This document shows, piece by piece, positions 23,201 through 38,200 of a stretch of 60,013 nt of DNA (position 1 is its first letter; each line of letters opens with the position of its first letter). A model generated the notes under the pieces. That model saw only the letters and a list, made by a program, of their open reading frames with translations, had not been told where the DNA came from and did not search any database. Location of the stretch: positions 1-60,013 of the forward strand of contig BBXU01002124.1 in NCBI GenBank assembly GCA_001598975.1, given 5' to 3'. The DNA comes from Parachlorella kessleri (Eukaryota; Chlorophyta; Trebouxiophyceae; Chlorellales; Chlorellaceae). The position numbers and the translations under genes are program-made.

Positions 23201-26200
23201 ACATGTTTGAGTCATGGTTGCGGGGCATGCTGGAAGCCGGCACGCTGCTGAAGCGACTGGACACTGGCGAAGGTGTGTGGCTTTGTTAGTGAGTGCTCCT
23301 GGCGAGAGGTGCTGTGGGCAATGGCATCATGGGTAGATGCAATGAATGCGTTTATCTGTAGCGAAACAGCTCTGGAGTCAATGTGAATTGGTGGTCCCTT
23401 GTTACTACAAACCCCATGTATACCTTGTACTGAGAAACAACTCGGGATGGGATCCCTACAGTGCCTTGGTATGGTGCTGTGGCTGCAGGCAACTACACTA
23501 AGGACCTTGAGGAGAGCCTAGGGCTGCAAAATGCATTGGCCACTGTCAACACCGCCCTCTTGGACACGGAGGGGCGATGCGAGGCCTTCAAGGAGCAGTT
23601 TGTCAAATACTCTTTCCTCTGGAAGACAGACATGCAGCAGGCCCTGCAGGTGCAGTATCACGAAATTGGTGGGATGATAATTGTCAACACTGGTTGCCAG
23701 CTAGTAACTTATCCAAGCTGTTGGTGGTGCTGGTTGTGATGCATGTCATCAACCAGGGTCCAGAAACCCAAGCATACATCTTTCTTAGTGCACCGCAACT
23801 TTGATAGGACTGGGTTGGACCAGCGCAGGAGTTTCTGGCAAAAGCCAGCCCTCAGGCTGGTGGCCAAGGCAACACTGGCAGCGGAGCCAGCAGCAGCCCT
23901 GCAGCTATGCCCCCTTTGTCTGCTTTTGAGGCGGAGATCACCAAGTACAAAGGAATCCAGGAGGCGATCCAGGTGTGCTTTTGCTTCGTACCAGAGCCTG
24001 GTATATGCTACTGGGTTTACACTCCTGCCCTCTGTGCACTTTCATCTGATTGCTGCCATTCCGCAAGGCTTGCCCCTGGCCACAACAAGGAACTGAAGTT
24101 TGCTGCCCTGCTACAGGCACTGGCCTCCAGCGCCTCTTTGGGATGGATCAAGGTTGATGCCAAGCCCATCAAGCAGGCGCTCATCACCTGGACTACCAAG
24201 TGGATCTACTTGTATACTCACTACCTTCAAAGCAAGGTGCGCAAAGATTGGCTTTACGGCCTGCACATGTTTTGCTACTTACACACGACAAGCTGGCAGA
24301 GCTGCAGTCTACATCTGTACGGAATGACCACTGTTCCTTTTGCAATGGCACACTGCAATCACTTGCCTGCCTGTATCTTACTGACTTCTTTTGCCTGTGT
24401 GCGCGCAGGTGGAGAATACAATATCTGACGTGTATAGCTTCATGGATTCCACCAACATCATCCTGGACGAGAACATTGAGGAGGAGCCCTCCAAGTCCGC
24501 CCTGGCCAGCTTGCCACCCTCCCTTAAGAACACCCCTCGAGGGTTGTCCACCTTGGAGGTTGGTTATCGCAGTTTCGTGGCAGCTGTGGGGTCAACAAGC
24601 ACTTGTCTCAGTGTTTTGATTCTCAGAAGTTGGAGAAGTTGGTGTAGCTGCGCCCCTGACATGACATGACTGCTGAAGCATGCCACCTTTCCGCCGGTAG
24701 TGTTTACGCTGCGCATCAATCTGCCTTCTGTCTGGCCTGCAGTCAATGCGAGAGAACAGTGCCTCCCAGCTTGACCCAGAGGCTGTTAAGCGGGAAGCAG
24801 AGGAGGCACGGCGGCAGCGGCTTTATCACAACATGTCTTGTATGCGGGATGTTCGCAAGCGTGACTCAGATGCCGGGGAGATGTTCCAGCCCCTCAGCGA
24901 GACAGGTATGTCAGTGGAGGTGCTGAGGTAGAATTGCCACAATGCAGTTCTTGCCACCGTAGGTCGTGTGGAATAGCCAGCCTTGTACCAGCCTGCATTT
25001 GTGTTAGTTGCATTAGCCACATTGGTGTCCCACTGTGGCTATTCCAGACCTTGAAATTTACCTTGCCTGCTCTATGCAGTGACGCTGTTGTCCAAGTTTG
25101 GCATCCAGCTTGAAGAAGTTGTGATTAAGCGCATTGAGGATGGCCCACGTGAATGGAAGCAGCTGCAGAAGAAGATGTTTGCCAAGTAAGGTTGTCCTGG
25201 TAGCCCTCGACACATGAGTTGAATGCCTACCTAATGCTTGATACATGCTGGTAAGCCTGTTGATTCAAAGGCAGTCAAGCGCACAAGAGTGAGTCAGACA
25301 TGCTGGGAATTTGCGCGTGCAGGCGTGAGATCCTAGCTCCGCTGCAAACAGCTGAGGCCATTGAGATCCGCCGGAAGAGTGATGAGTTTGGGCTGAAGGT
25401 CAGGGTTGCTTAGGCTGCTTACTTGCATCCTTGCTGCCATTTTTTGCATCCGGCTCTTTGTTAGTTTTTATGGCAGTAAGCTGTCATTTTGCAGTACCCG
25501 GCCTCATGCGGCACCTAGTGACTGTAGGTGGAGCGCTTCCGCAGCTTCTTCCTGCAAAAGGCACCTTTCGCTGTTGAGGGGGGCGACCTGCAGCTGGAAA
25601 AGGTGAGTGTGTAACAACTTGATGACTTCGCCTGTGTGTTGGTGTTGCATGCTGCGCATTGTTCATGTCACAACAGGTGGCACAGTTGGTGGTGCTGGTA
25701 TCCTCAGCACACAGGCGCTGACGGAAACGTCTGCTGCCTAGTCGCAGGTCAAGATTGCATATGACCTGCTAGATGCCTTCCACCATGGCGAAGTGGAGGG
25801 ATACGAGTCAGTGCTCAAGCACATGGCCGATGGCGAGCAGCTGCGCGAGCAGCAAGATTTGTTTGAGCTCTATGTGTCAGACTATGTGTTCCTGACCCGA
25901 TGCATGGTGAGCTTTTATGGGCATCGGTGGTCGCTCAGGGTGTTTGTTCTGCCGGTGTGGGCGGTTTTACAATCATATTGCCACCTTGAGCCAGTGCAGC
26001 TCTGTTATGGGTTGATTTGTGTGGCACACGCACATGCTAGATGTTGCCATGCTGGTTTGTTTGCATGCGGTGGTAGGCTGCCAAACCCTTGCCCAATGCA
26101 CACTCCCCTTTTCTCCACAGGAGGAGCTGGGTTACCTCAAGTCCGTGTGGGACATGGTAGCTTCGGTGCTCTTCATGTTTGTCGACTGGCACAGCACCCT

Positions 26201-29200
26201 GTGGGACAAGATTAATGTGGACATGCTAGGAGAGGAGTGCAAGAAAATGCAGAAGGAGATCAAGTCCCTCAATAAGGCTGTAAGTGGTCGAACACAAGTG
26301 TTTGACAAACCCAAGTTGGGACTGGCAAGCGATGAATGGCCATGTTATGCGCGCGAGATTTTGCAGGTTGCGGCAGGCTCCCAATCCACGGTGCCTGACA
26401 ACAACGGCGCCCTTGTTGTATGCCGGCGTCAATAGCCTTAAACTCCCATTGTTCCACAGGTCCGCAACTACGAGGTGTACCGGCTTCTGGAAGAGAAAGT
26501 GAAGGCTATGACGACTGCACTGCCGCTGGTGCAAGACCTGCACCATCCTGCTATGCGCGAGCGACACTGGATGATGCTCATGAAGGTGGGCTACTGGTTG
26601 CAAGCTCCAGCAGATTTGTGAGCTGTCAGCCGGTGGTGACTCCATGCTCCTTCATGACATTAGCCAGCATGAGACTCCCTGTTTGCTGAGACATGCTCGT
26701 TGATCAAGCACCAAACACAGCTTTCAATACCTTCAATAGCAGTGCTCCCTACGTCGCTGCAGGCCACTGGCAAGCATTTCGTCATGAATGAGAAGTTCTC
26801 ACTGGGCGACCTTATGAAGCTGGAGCTACACAACTATGTTGAAATCTGCGCCGAGATTGTTGATCGCGCCCAGAAGGAGTTGATAGTGGAGAAGGTCAGC
26901 CTATAGCTTGTGCACATCCAAGAGTCACTGGGACTGTGGGCTTTTGTAGTTCTCCCAGGCAGCAGTAACCTGGGGCGGCGCTGCCCATGCAGAGTTGAGT
27001 AATGAGCAGGTATTGGTCCTGTGTAAGCAGGGTGGAACCACACTCATACCGCTTTTCTCGCATTCTTGCAGGCGCTGCACAAGATCGATGAGACCTGGAA
27101 GACCATGAATCTGACCTTTTCACAGTACCAAGACACCGAAATCTCCCACCTAACGGTCGATGATGCTGTGGTTGATGCCCTGGAAGGAGATAACCTGGCG
27201 CTGCAGAACATGAGCGGCAACAAGTACACGCAGGTGAGGTCGGCAAGCTGACCTGAGGGCCAGTCTAGTGTGTTTTGCTTGTTGCATAGTGCTGTCGGAA
27301 GCACGCCTGTGCCATGATGCAAGCGAGGAAATTATGATGTTGACACCGGATGTGTGAGCTGTGAGGGCATATTGTGTGTCCTACCTACCTGCAGTCCAAC
27401 CCCAAGTTTCTGGATGCGGTGCTTAGCTACCAGAAGAAGCTGGGCACAGTGGACGTGGTACTCAATGTCTGGGGCGACGTGCAGAAGAAGTGGGAGGCAA
27501 GTTACATTTGTTGAAGGTGCTGGCAAATGGTGTTAAGAGTATGATGAACCAGGCATTGACCGTCACACAGCATCCTCCTTCTATCACTTGATATAGCATC
27601 CCCAACAAACCATTCGGCTATGTATGCAGGCATTGGAGTCCATCTTTGTGGGTTCGGCAGACATCCGTGTTCAGCTCCCGGAGGACTCGAAGCGTTTTGA
27701 TGCCATCAATGCAGACTATGTGGTACGTTGGCGAGCATGTGGAGGGTTGTTGTTAGGGACTATCTCTTTTTTAATCTTTTATCATTTAATATATGAAATA
27801 TGCATCCAGGCCTTGGCGCCAGCTTGGGCTAAAGGGCAAGTGGTGCCCTGTGGAAACCGGCCGGGGACGTGGGTTACAGGAGCGCCGTCATTGCACCCCA
27901 CGGGCATATAGCCCACAGAGTGGCCTCAGCCCTCTTCTGCCAAGTATGGTGTTTTAAGCATCTGCCGGCTTAAGATTTCTACAGATATTGAGCACGCATA
28001 CTCATTGCTGTTGGCTGCTACTGCTGGTCAGGATCTGATGAAAGGCGCCCCTGATGTGACAAATGTTGTGGAAGCCTGCAACATGGATGGCCGCCAGGAG
28101 CGACTGGAGAATATGTTGCAACAGCTGGAAATGTGCGAGAAGGCTCTGCAGGCAAGTTGCAGAGGATAAGCATGCGAGGAAATGATCCCTTGCCAAATAA
28201 TGCCTGGCTGTCACGTCCCCACACCAGCGCCGCATTTCAAGTTGCAACTGTGTGTGCCTACTATGGGATGGTTGGGTGTCAGCGTCAGAAGTTGAGCTGG
28301 ATTATATTGCTGCAGGACTATCTGGAGACCAAGCGCATTGCCTTCCCTCGCTTCTACTTCGTGGCACCTGCAGACCTACTGGATATTCTGTCAAAGGGCT
28401 CCAACCCCCAAGCCATTATCAGGTATGGCTCTGAATCTTTGCAACCGACTGTAGAACCTTTGTTCAGGCTTAGTTTGCCCAGGTCGTGCTCAGCTTCCCG
28501 ACAGACGTGCTGCTGGAGTGGGCAGGCAGTTTGGCTGTGATCCATGTCCCTCCAGCTCTTGACCTCCTCTGTAGCATGTATTGATACGCAACACTGCCAC
28601 CTCAGGCACCTGCCCAAGAACTTCGACAATGTCCACAACCTGGAGTTCCGCAAGGATCCCCAGGGCAACCCCACCAAGGTGGCCATTGGCATGTACAGTG
28701 GAGAGGGCGAGTACGTGCCCTTTGCCGCCGACTGCCTTTGCGATGGGCCTGTCGAAGTGAGTGCCGTAGATTTGGAGGTAGTGTTATGAGCAGCAGCCCC
28801 CGCCATGGGATACTACCATGATAAGGGACCCCTTGTCGTGCCAGGGTTCGAACCCGGGAGGTTGCTGAATCTCGGCCCTTCCGGGGAGGGGAAAGAGGTG
28901 CCAGCTTGCTGGGGAGGGACCCTCGATGCATTGGCAGTAGGTGGGCCGGCCCATGTGCTTCTCATCACCACGATAGCTGTCCCCTGCCCTCTGGCAGGGG
29001 CACAAAGCCTTGGTGTCCTTAACACACGCCGCGGGCACGTCAATCACTGATTGTCATCCTTGGGGAAGCCCCACGGGGCTAGGCCCAAGTAGCCACGGAG
29101 TAATCTTTCCCTTTGCCTTTATGAGCAGCAACTGGAAGTCTGTGATACTTGCAGCTCGTTCTTGACCCCAGTTGCAGCCTATCCCACTTACTTCCAGCCG

Positions 29201-32200
29201 AATGCATACGGGGTCTGGTGATGCTTACAACTCAAAAGATCATTTGCCAACATGGCCGCAGGGTTGGCTGCAAAATGTGGTAGACTCCATGCGAGCCGCT
29301 CTCAGCTACGAGTTCAAGTCGGCCATTCCAGCATATGATGAGAAGCCGCGCATCAAGTGGCTCTTCGACTACTCTGTCCAGAACACCATAGTGGTGTCCC
29401 GCACCTTCTTCACACAGGAGGTGTGCTGCTGCTGATGTGGCCTACCCTTTTTTCCGTGTCTGCTGACTGTGGTTGCCGTTGTGCAGAGGTGAAGAGATGC
29501 AGGGATGTAGTGCGACCATTCTTGTGACAATCATTGCGTGACCTACTTCTTGCACTGCCTGCAGGTCAACGAGGCTTTTGAAGAGCTGGAGGATGGCAAC
29601 GAGGATGCTCTGAAGGTGAGAAGGTTGGACAAGTAGGCTTGCTGCGCTGACAGAGAGTGGCATGCTGACATCATCAGGTAGCAGACTGGCATGCTGACAG
29701 TCACCCTTCTTCAGGCAGATGGAGAGCCCACTGGATGTGCAGGACAGGTGGTGCACATTTTTGGTGAGTGCAGGAGGTTTACGAAAAGCAGAAGTCCCAG
29801 CTGTCAGATCTTATCGTGCTGATCAATGGAGATCTGAGCAAGAACGACCGCAAGAAGCTCATTACCCTCTGCACCATCGACGTCCATGCAAGGGATGTGG
29901 TGCAGCGCCTCATTGATGATAGGGTAGACTCAGGCCAGTGTTTCCAGTGGCAAAGCCAGCTACGCTACTACCAGAATGAGAAGACCAAGGAGTGCCAGGT
30001 GGGCAGCATGCTCTGCCTGACGACCCATTTCCCAGTTCGCTGCGGTAGAGGCAAAGCAGGAGCACTCGCTAGCTGAGAGCAGAACATCGTACCTACTGCC
30101 CTGCTCGTTTCTTAGCTATTGCATCGAGTGGATGTATGATGCCTGCAGGTCAACATCTGCGACGCTGAGATTAAGTATATGTATGAGTACATTGGCAATT
30201 GCGGCTGCCTCTGCATCACACCCCTCACCGACCGCTGCTATATCACGCTTACCCAAGCGCAGCGTCTGGTTCTCGGTAGGTAGACTGAGTGGATGAGACC
30301 ACCTCATCTGTGAAGTAGGCCAGATGCTGTGCAAATGGCTCATCATGACCGCGGGGTTATCCTCAGCCAGCATCCCTGTTTGCAGCTCCTTTGGTTACTA
30401 TTCCCAAGGTAGGACCCGAAATCAACACCAGCTCCTGCTATGTAGGTGGTGCTCCCGCTGGACCTGCTGGCACGGGCAAGACGGAGACCACCAAGGACCT
30501 TGCACGCGCGCTAGGGGTGCAGTGCTATGTTTTCAACTGCAGCGACCAGATGGATTACAAGGCCATGGGACAGATATATAAGGGCCTGGCACAGGTGGTG
30601 CAACAAGGACTAGTTGCATCCGTGTACCTTGGTTCATGATTCTTACGGCTGCATTGCTGCCTGCCTTGACCTGCCAGCAGCCCATGGAACGGGGCTGGGA
30701 GTGTCTGCTTGAGTGACCCAACCTGGATGCTGCTGCAGACGGGCGCTTGGGGATGCTTTGATGAGTTTAACCGCATCCCAGTGGCAGTGCTTTCAGTGTG
30801 CTCCACCCAGTACAAGGTGCGGTTCCGGAAGTTTGCTCTCCCAGCGCACAGGGGGCACGCATTCATGGGAATTTGTAATGCAATGAACGCTTTTTCAGTG
30901 CTATGCATCCAGCCTGGTCCAAAGCTACTTTTGATTGTGTCATTTCTCCCTGCAGTGTGTACTAGACGCCCTTCGTGCGCGCAAAGAGCGCTTCATGTTC
31001 GAGGACAATGACATACTCCTGAAGCCCTCCGTCATGGCCTTCATTACTATGAATCCCGGCTACCCTGGCCGCGCCGAGCTGCCAGAATCTCTGAAGGTTT
31101 GTGCACCCCTCTTCCCTTCTTGGGAGCCAGACAGTACATGCCCTTCTTGGGAGCCAGACAGTACATGCCCTTCAAACCCTGGCTGTCAGCCAGACGTACC
31201 CCGGGACCAGATGACAAGTGCTCAGACGGAGACGTTGCTTCTGTTATGCCCCCTGTAGGCTTTGTTCCGGCCAGTCTCCATGGCGATCCCTGATTTGGCG
31301 CTGATTTGTGAGATCATGCTCATGGCAGAGGGCTTCCAGCAGTCCAAGCTGCTGTCGCGCAAGTTCATTGTTCTGTACAAGCTGTGCGAGGACCTGCTGT
31401 CCAAGGTGGGCTGCTTGTGCTGGTCAATGAGGTCTTATAAGCATGCCTGCTGATGCTATGTAGCCGGACTATACCTTGGCCTATTAAGCTGTGGATCTGC
31501 GCACTGTGAAGGAGGGCGACGGTGTGCAACCCCAGCCTCCTTTCCTTTGCAGGCCAGGCATTATGACTGGAAGCTGCGTGCCATCAAGACCACTTTGTAC
31601 GTGGCGGGTGGCATGAAGCGTGCTGCGCCTGAGCTGACTGAAGACAAGGTACGTCAGCCCACTTTGCGGTCTTATCTTTTGCCGGCCATCCGTGTTCTGG
31701 CAGCACCGCATGGTCCTGCTGGTCATCTTTGCTCCTTCAGCTATCCTGAAACTGTTGATCTGGAGTTGTGGTGTCGATCCTGATGTCAGTGTTGTGTTAT
31801 AGTACTTAGTGCCCCAGCTTGCCTCTGCAGGTGCTCCTGCGTGCCCTGCGCGACTTCAATGTGGGCAAGATTGGTGCGGACGACACCAACATCTTCATGG
31901 GATTGCTGAATGATTTGTTCCCCAGGACTGTGGAGCTTGTCCCGCGGGCTGTGGATGTAGCCTTTGAAGCCAAGGTATTGAGGGTTACCGTCGCTACTGC
32001 CACAAGGGACAGCGAGGCCTGGGCGTATTTATTTAGTTATTTGGACAGCAGCATCCCTGCTAGTACGGAGCGCCTTGGTGTAGGCCCCACTGCCTTACCT
32101 TATGCAGCCATACAGATCCGCTTCATCTGCCGATGCAATTGTATACTGACAACGTGGTTTTCTTGGACATATCAACACCACAAATGAAGTGTAGCCTGCA

Positions 32201-35200
32201 AGTATATTGAGCTCATGAAGAGAATACGATGTGGTCTGTCCTCCAGGTCAAGGACGCAGCCCAGAAGCTAGGCTACCAGCCTGATGAGACCTTCTGCCTC
32301 AAGATTTCCCAGCTGCGTGAAATCTTCGAAGTTCGCTGGTCGGTGTTCTTGCTGGGCCCTGCTGGCTGTGGCAAGACTGCCATCTGGCGCACGCTGATGA
32401 AGGCGCAGAATGACAACAATGAGAAGACGGTGAGCTTATACAAATATTGTCTTTTATGAGAGCCTAGTTTCATGATGCCCGGTGAACCCCTGGTCTTGTC
32501 TTGATGTTGCTGGTGTGCGGGGTCTTTTGGGAGCTGATCCTTCTCGGGTCCCGCCTAGTTATGCTGGTGTGTTACTGTCCTGTAGGTGTTTCGGCCTATC
32601 AACCCCAAGGCTGTTACCCGGAATGAGCTCTATGGGTACCTTCACCCACAGACGCGAGAGTGGAAGGAGGGCCTGGTGAGTGGGGTTGCTGCCACATGGT
32701 AAAAGTGTCAGGAAATTACACCAGACCTTGCTAGCAGCAGCCTAGGGGCACACGGCTGGGAGGCAAGTGTCTCCTATGTACCTCCCCTTTCCATGTGGCA
32801 CCTGTCTTTGTCAAAACTAAGACAAAATTGCTGTGTGCTGGGTGCAGGTGTCGGTAACCTTCCGCGATATGGCCAACAACAAGACAAATAAGCACCAATG
32901 GATTGTGCTGGACGGCGACATTGATGCCGAATGGATTGAGGTAAGGGCGCAAGATGGTGAACGCTCTAGACAGCTGCGTGTGGGATGTATCACACCCTAC
33001 TGGGCATGGCAGCAGCTGCCTCAGCCTTGCACAGCCAGGCTGGCCAAAAAAACTAAGTCACACAACCTCTATGTAGGCTACCTGTGATTGCGTCATCCAA
33101 GTGTGCTAGTCATCCCTTCCCTGCAGTCCATGAACACCGTCATGGACGACAACAAGATGCTCACTCTGGCTAGCAACGAGCGCATCCCGCTGACAAGCAG
33201 CATGCGGCTCCTGCTGGAGATCAACCACATGAACCACTGCTCTCCGGCCACTGTATCGCGTGGTGGAGTCATCTTCGTCAATGGTGGGTGCTGCAGGCCA
33301 TTCTCAGGCTTGGCGCCAGAGGCACCAACACCCAGCGCACAAATCATTCTCAGCATTGTGAGGTCGGCAGCCTAAGGAATCTAGCTCGCTGATGACCCTC
33401 ACAAGCCACACGCCCTCCGATGCCCTCTCTTTTCTCCCGTTGCCGCAGCTGAGGACATTGGCTGGAAGCCAGCTGTGGATTCATGGATCAGTCAGCTGGA
33501 GTGTGCTGACTACAAGCCACTGTTGACTGCGCTATTTAGCAAGTATATTGATGTGACGCTAGAGCACTGCCGCCGCAACTTCAAGACGGTGGTCCCTCTG
33601 CCCGCCATAAACCAAGTGCAGACAGTCTGCAAGGTTGGTGGTTTGTATGGTCAGCAGTGGACCCCATGGCTTATTTGGCATGCGCCCTTCCCTGCATGAT
33701 GATCTGCAAAGAAGCTGCTGTAGTCATTGTCACCAGATGGTAAAGCTGGCATCCCCAAAGCATGAGTACTCCTGTTCCGGCGCAGATTCTGGAGGGCATA
33801 CTGCCCAAAGAGACACCCCGAGGCGCGCCAGCCCCTGATCCCAAGCTTCTGGAGCACCACTTTGTGTTTGCATGCGTGTGGGCCTTTGGTGGCTGCATGC
33901 TGGTGGACAAGGTGAGCCAGGCATCCGAGTTTGCTGTGCTTGCCTAGACCGCAGCAACGTTGCTGGCAGAGGTGTTGCAAGGGTTTTTGCTGCATGCTTT
34001 CACCACTTGGCTGGTAACGCAGGTAGAGTGTTTGGTATTCTGGCTGCAGGTCTATGACTACCGCACCCAGTTCTCTAAATGGTGGCAATCAGAGCACAAA
34101 ACCGTGCCCTTCCCAATGGAGGTTGGTGCGCTTTGACTAGCGATCTTTCAGCAAGCAGCCAAGCGTGTCCCTTTGCCTGGAATCCATACAGATTTCAACT
34201 GCAGCAGTCCCGCACGAGGGCTCCCTGCTTACGCGAACCTTCCATGTGCTGCAGGGCACCGTATTTGACTACTACGTGGATGAGAAGCAGGTGTCCATGG
34301 CACACTGGAGCCAGCGTGTTCCCCAGTTCACCTATTCCCCTGAGAATTTCTCGGCCCTGTTTGTGCCCACGGTGGAGACCACCCGCCTAACCTACCTGCT
34401 GGACTTGCTGGTGCCCAACAAGCACCATGTCATGTTCGTTGGCAACTCAGGCAAGTGCACCTGGCTTCCTGTTTGAGTCGGAACATACATGCAGCTCACC
34501 AAAGGCTTTTGGTAAAGGTACTTAAATCAAGAGTATAGAAGACCTAAGCGAGGTACTTGGACGTACTGAGTGAAGTGCCGAGCATCACAGCTTAAATGCC
34601 CCTTGTCAAGCTAGTCATGGTCGCGGCAGAGCTTAATGCACAATGGTTGGTGCAAATGCGCAGCTGTCACTTATGGGCCTTACCGTTGTCCCCTTTGGTC
34701 GCAGGCACTGGCAAGACTGCCCTTGTACGTGACAAGCTGCGCTCTTTGGACTCGGACCAAACTGTCTACTATACTATCAATATGAACTCACAGCATGAGG
34801 GGCCATCGCTGCAAACCCTGCTTGAAGTGCCGCTGGAGAAGAAGGCTGGTGAGAGAACACAGGGGCTGAGGCTGCTGACTGGGGGTGGTGGCAGTAGTTG
34901 TCTGCTGAACTTTCTGCAATATGGTTTGAAGTCAACGCCGGTCCTTTCAGGGCCAGTCGCAAGTGTAAGCTACCTGCAGACTAGGCTTTTCTCAGAGTGT
35001 GTCTTCTGTATACAGGTATGCGCTTTGGCCCCCCTGGCTCCAAGCGCCTCATTTACTTCATAGATGATGCCAATATGTCCTTCAAGGACAAGTATGACAC
35101 CCAGTCTGCAGTAGAGCTGATGAGGCAGTCCATCGACTATGGTGGCTGGTGAGCATTAGACAAAAACCCATCTTCCGTTGGAAGCTGGAGGCTGCTGTTG

Positions 35201-38200
35201 CTCCAGGCCCCTGGACTTGTGCCCATGACACGCTAAAGAAGGGGTCAGACCTGAATCGGCTGGCTTACTCGCATGCAGGTATGACAAGACCAAGATCTTG
35301 CAGAAGGAGATTGGCAACGTGCAGTTCGTGGCATGCATGAACCCCACTGCCGGCTCATTCTACATCACACCTCGCATGCAGCGACAATTTGCCACCTTCG
35401 CCGTCCAGATGCCCGGTCCTGACATTATCCGGTAAGGTGTTGCCGGTAACTTCTGGCTTATTGCAAGAGGGTGCCACGTTACCTTACTTCCAGGCATTAT
35501 GGTGGGAGCCCAGCTGAGTTTATAAAGGAGAAGCGGCACCCGCTGCTGAATTACTTCTCAGTGGCCCATGTGAAAGCTGCATTGCAAGCGAGTTGCCGCT
35601 CCTCTGTTTCCTCCCAGGTCCATGTACTCCCAGATGGTCAATGGCCATCTTGCTGGCGGCTTTGAAGAGGAAATTGCTGATCTGGGCAACAAGCTGGTGG
35701 ACGCAACTATCGAGCTGCACCGCCTGGTCATGAACAACTTTTTGCCCAGGTGGGGGCTAAGCAGCACTTCTGAACATCACTGGGGGTATAGTTGTTGTCA
35801 ACAGCAGCCTCCTGATGTATGCGTTTCATTGGAGCTTCTGGTGGCATTATGGCGGGTATAGCCTCGTTTCAAGCTAAAGGGAGTTGCCCGCATCTTGCTG
35901 CAGTGCTGTCAAGTTCCATTATCAGTTCAACCTGCGAGACCTATCAAACATCACCCAAGGCTTGTGCCGCATGACTAAGGAGTTCTACAAGGAACCAGCC
36001 AAGGCAAGCTGTTAGCAATCCCTCCCAGATGGCTACCCCTTTCCGGAAGGGTGCTGCCATGGCTGCTCAGTGCCGCAGGCCTGAGTGTATGGTGCCATAT
36101 TGCTGCCCTGGACAGCTTAGCATGTTTCGCCATAGTGGATTCAGTCTTATTGGAACATCGGGAGCTTCACTGGCTTTTTACCAGGGTTTTGCTACAAGTG
36201 ACCTGGCTGATCATTTACATGCAGGTGGTGCGCTTGTGGGTGCATGAGTGTGAGCGCGTCTTTGGCGACCGCCTGGTAAATGAAATGGACATGGCCAAGT
36301 TTAACGAGTTTCGGGTCAACACCACGAAGAAGTACTTTGAGGAGGTTGTGCAGGTAGGTGGGGGTGCTGGCAAGTCAGAGCTGGCTGGGCTTTTTCACAG
36401 GTGTGTGCATATGGGTGGTGCTATAAGCTGCTTAAAGGACGTTGGCTGCTTGATGAATGCTTTGTGCCACCGGTCCTTGCCTTTTACATGCTAGGGCTAA
36501 GTACACATGTACCCCCGTTGGTGCAGGCTGACATTGAGGCTCGGCCAAACCTGTTTGGCAGTTTTATCACGCGGGATGCTAACGACAATCCCATCTACAA
36601 CAACACCCCTGGGTTTGACCAGCTGAAGAAGGTGTTGGATGACAAGCTCACTGAGTACAATGAAAGCAATGCAGTTATGGACCTGGTAAGTTCGTTCCAG
36701 TGGGGAGTGGTCTGCTGGGCCACTGGTTGCCAGGGTTACAGCAGGTCGCAGGCGGCCAGGCGCAAGGGGGGGGGGGGGGGTCTTGTAAGCACTGTGTGAC
36801 ATTAGGGTGCGATCTGCACAAAACCAGCACCTGAAGTATGCTATTCTCGTGCTTCCTGGCAGGTGTTGTTCCAGCAAGCCATGGAGCATGTATGCCGCAT
36901 CACACGCATTCTGGATTTGCCCCGTGGCAATGCCATGCTGGTGGGCGTGGGCGGCTCTGGCAAGCAGTCCCTTGCACGGCTGGCCTCCTTCATTTGCGGA
37001 TACGAAGTCTTCCAGATTGCAGTATCATCTACCTATGGCATCAACGAGTTCAAGGCGGTGGGTGGTGTTACAGACGACAGCGCCACCCGTTGCTGGCTAT
37101 TTTGACAGCTTTCGAATCCTGCACATGTGATGGACACCTTTCACTGAATGTAGCATTCTTGGTGTTTATGCTGTCTGCCAGCGGCAGAAGAGCCGCTGAA
37201 GTTAGTTGCCTCCTTGTGATCTCTTCTGTAGGATCTGCTGAGCCTTTACAACAAAGCGGGAGTGAAGGGCACGCCTGTGACCTTCCTTATGACAGACAAC
37301 CAGGTATGACACTGCAATGCTTGCAATTGCGAGTTTCATGGCTCCGCCCTACCACCATCGTCGGCGCTGATTGTATCTGCTCCAGGCGTGATCAAGAACC
37401 CTTCTTGAGTGCAGATTGTCAAGGAGAAATTTTTGGTCTACTTGAACGACCTGCTCAGCTCAGGTGTTGTAGCAGACCTGTGCTCACCAGAAGACAAGGA
37501 TAACTTCATCAATGGGGTAAGCAAGAAGGAGAATGACTGCAGACGAAGATCAGCCAAAACATTGTACGGCACCGGCTTTGTCCTTGTCACTGCCTTGGAT
37601 GGGAGGGCAGCAGACTGTGGCTAGCTGATGTTCCGATATGTGCTGGCATGCAACCTTACTGTTGGGTTGCTGCAGGTTAGGAACGAGGTGAAGGCAGCTG
37701 GAATCATTGACACACCTGACAACTGCTGGGACTTCTTCATAGAGAAGGTAAGGCTATTGCCATCACTCATGTGAAACAATGGCTCATGCCGTCCTAGACG
37801 GCCTTACCTAAGGCGTTGGCCTCGATATACAGATGGAAGATGCTTTCAAATTCCGGGTCCCTAAGCTTGCTCTGCTGATGTTACTGTAGGTCCGCAAGTA
37901 CCTGCATGTGGTGCTCTGCTTCTCGCCTGTCGGAGACAAGTTCCGCATCCGAGCCCGCCAGTTCCCCGCTCTGGTCAATTGCACTGTCATAGACTGGTTC
38001 CATAGCTGGCCAGGAGAGGCGCTCATCTCGGGTAAGTCTGCCTGCACCAGTGGGGGACGAGTTGCCGAATGCCATGCAGAGGCGCGTGAACTTCCAGCCC
38101 TGTCGCCTGCATCCTGCCAGTTTCAACCGGGCCTTGTACTGGACTGCTGCTGTCCCGGTATCAAGGGACGCCGTGATGGCACGCTTTGCAGTCGCCCAAC

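Noticed and set aside
27740..28020. A/T-rich block in a dynein intron as a mobile element
   Set aside because: No flanking direct repeats, inverted ends or second copy in the window.
28806..28860. Possible functional tRNA gene (A and B boxes)
   Set aside because: No cloverleaf can be folded around it; acceptor-stem and anticodon arms do not pair. The boxes fit a degenerate SINE head better.
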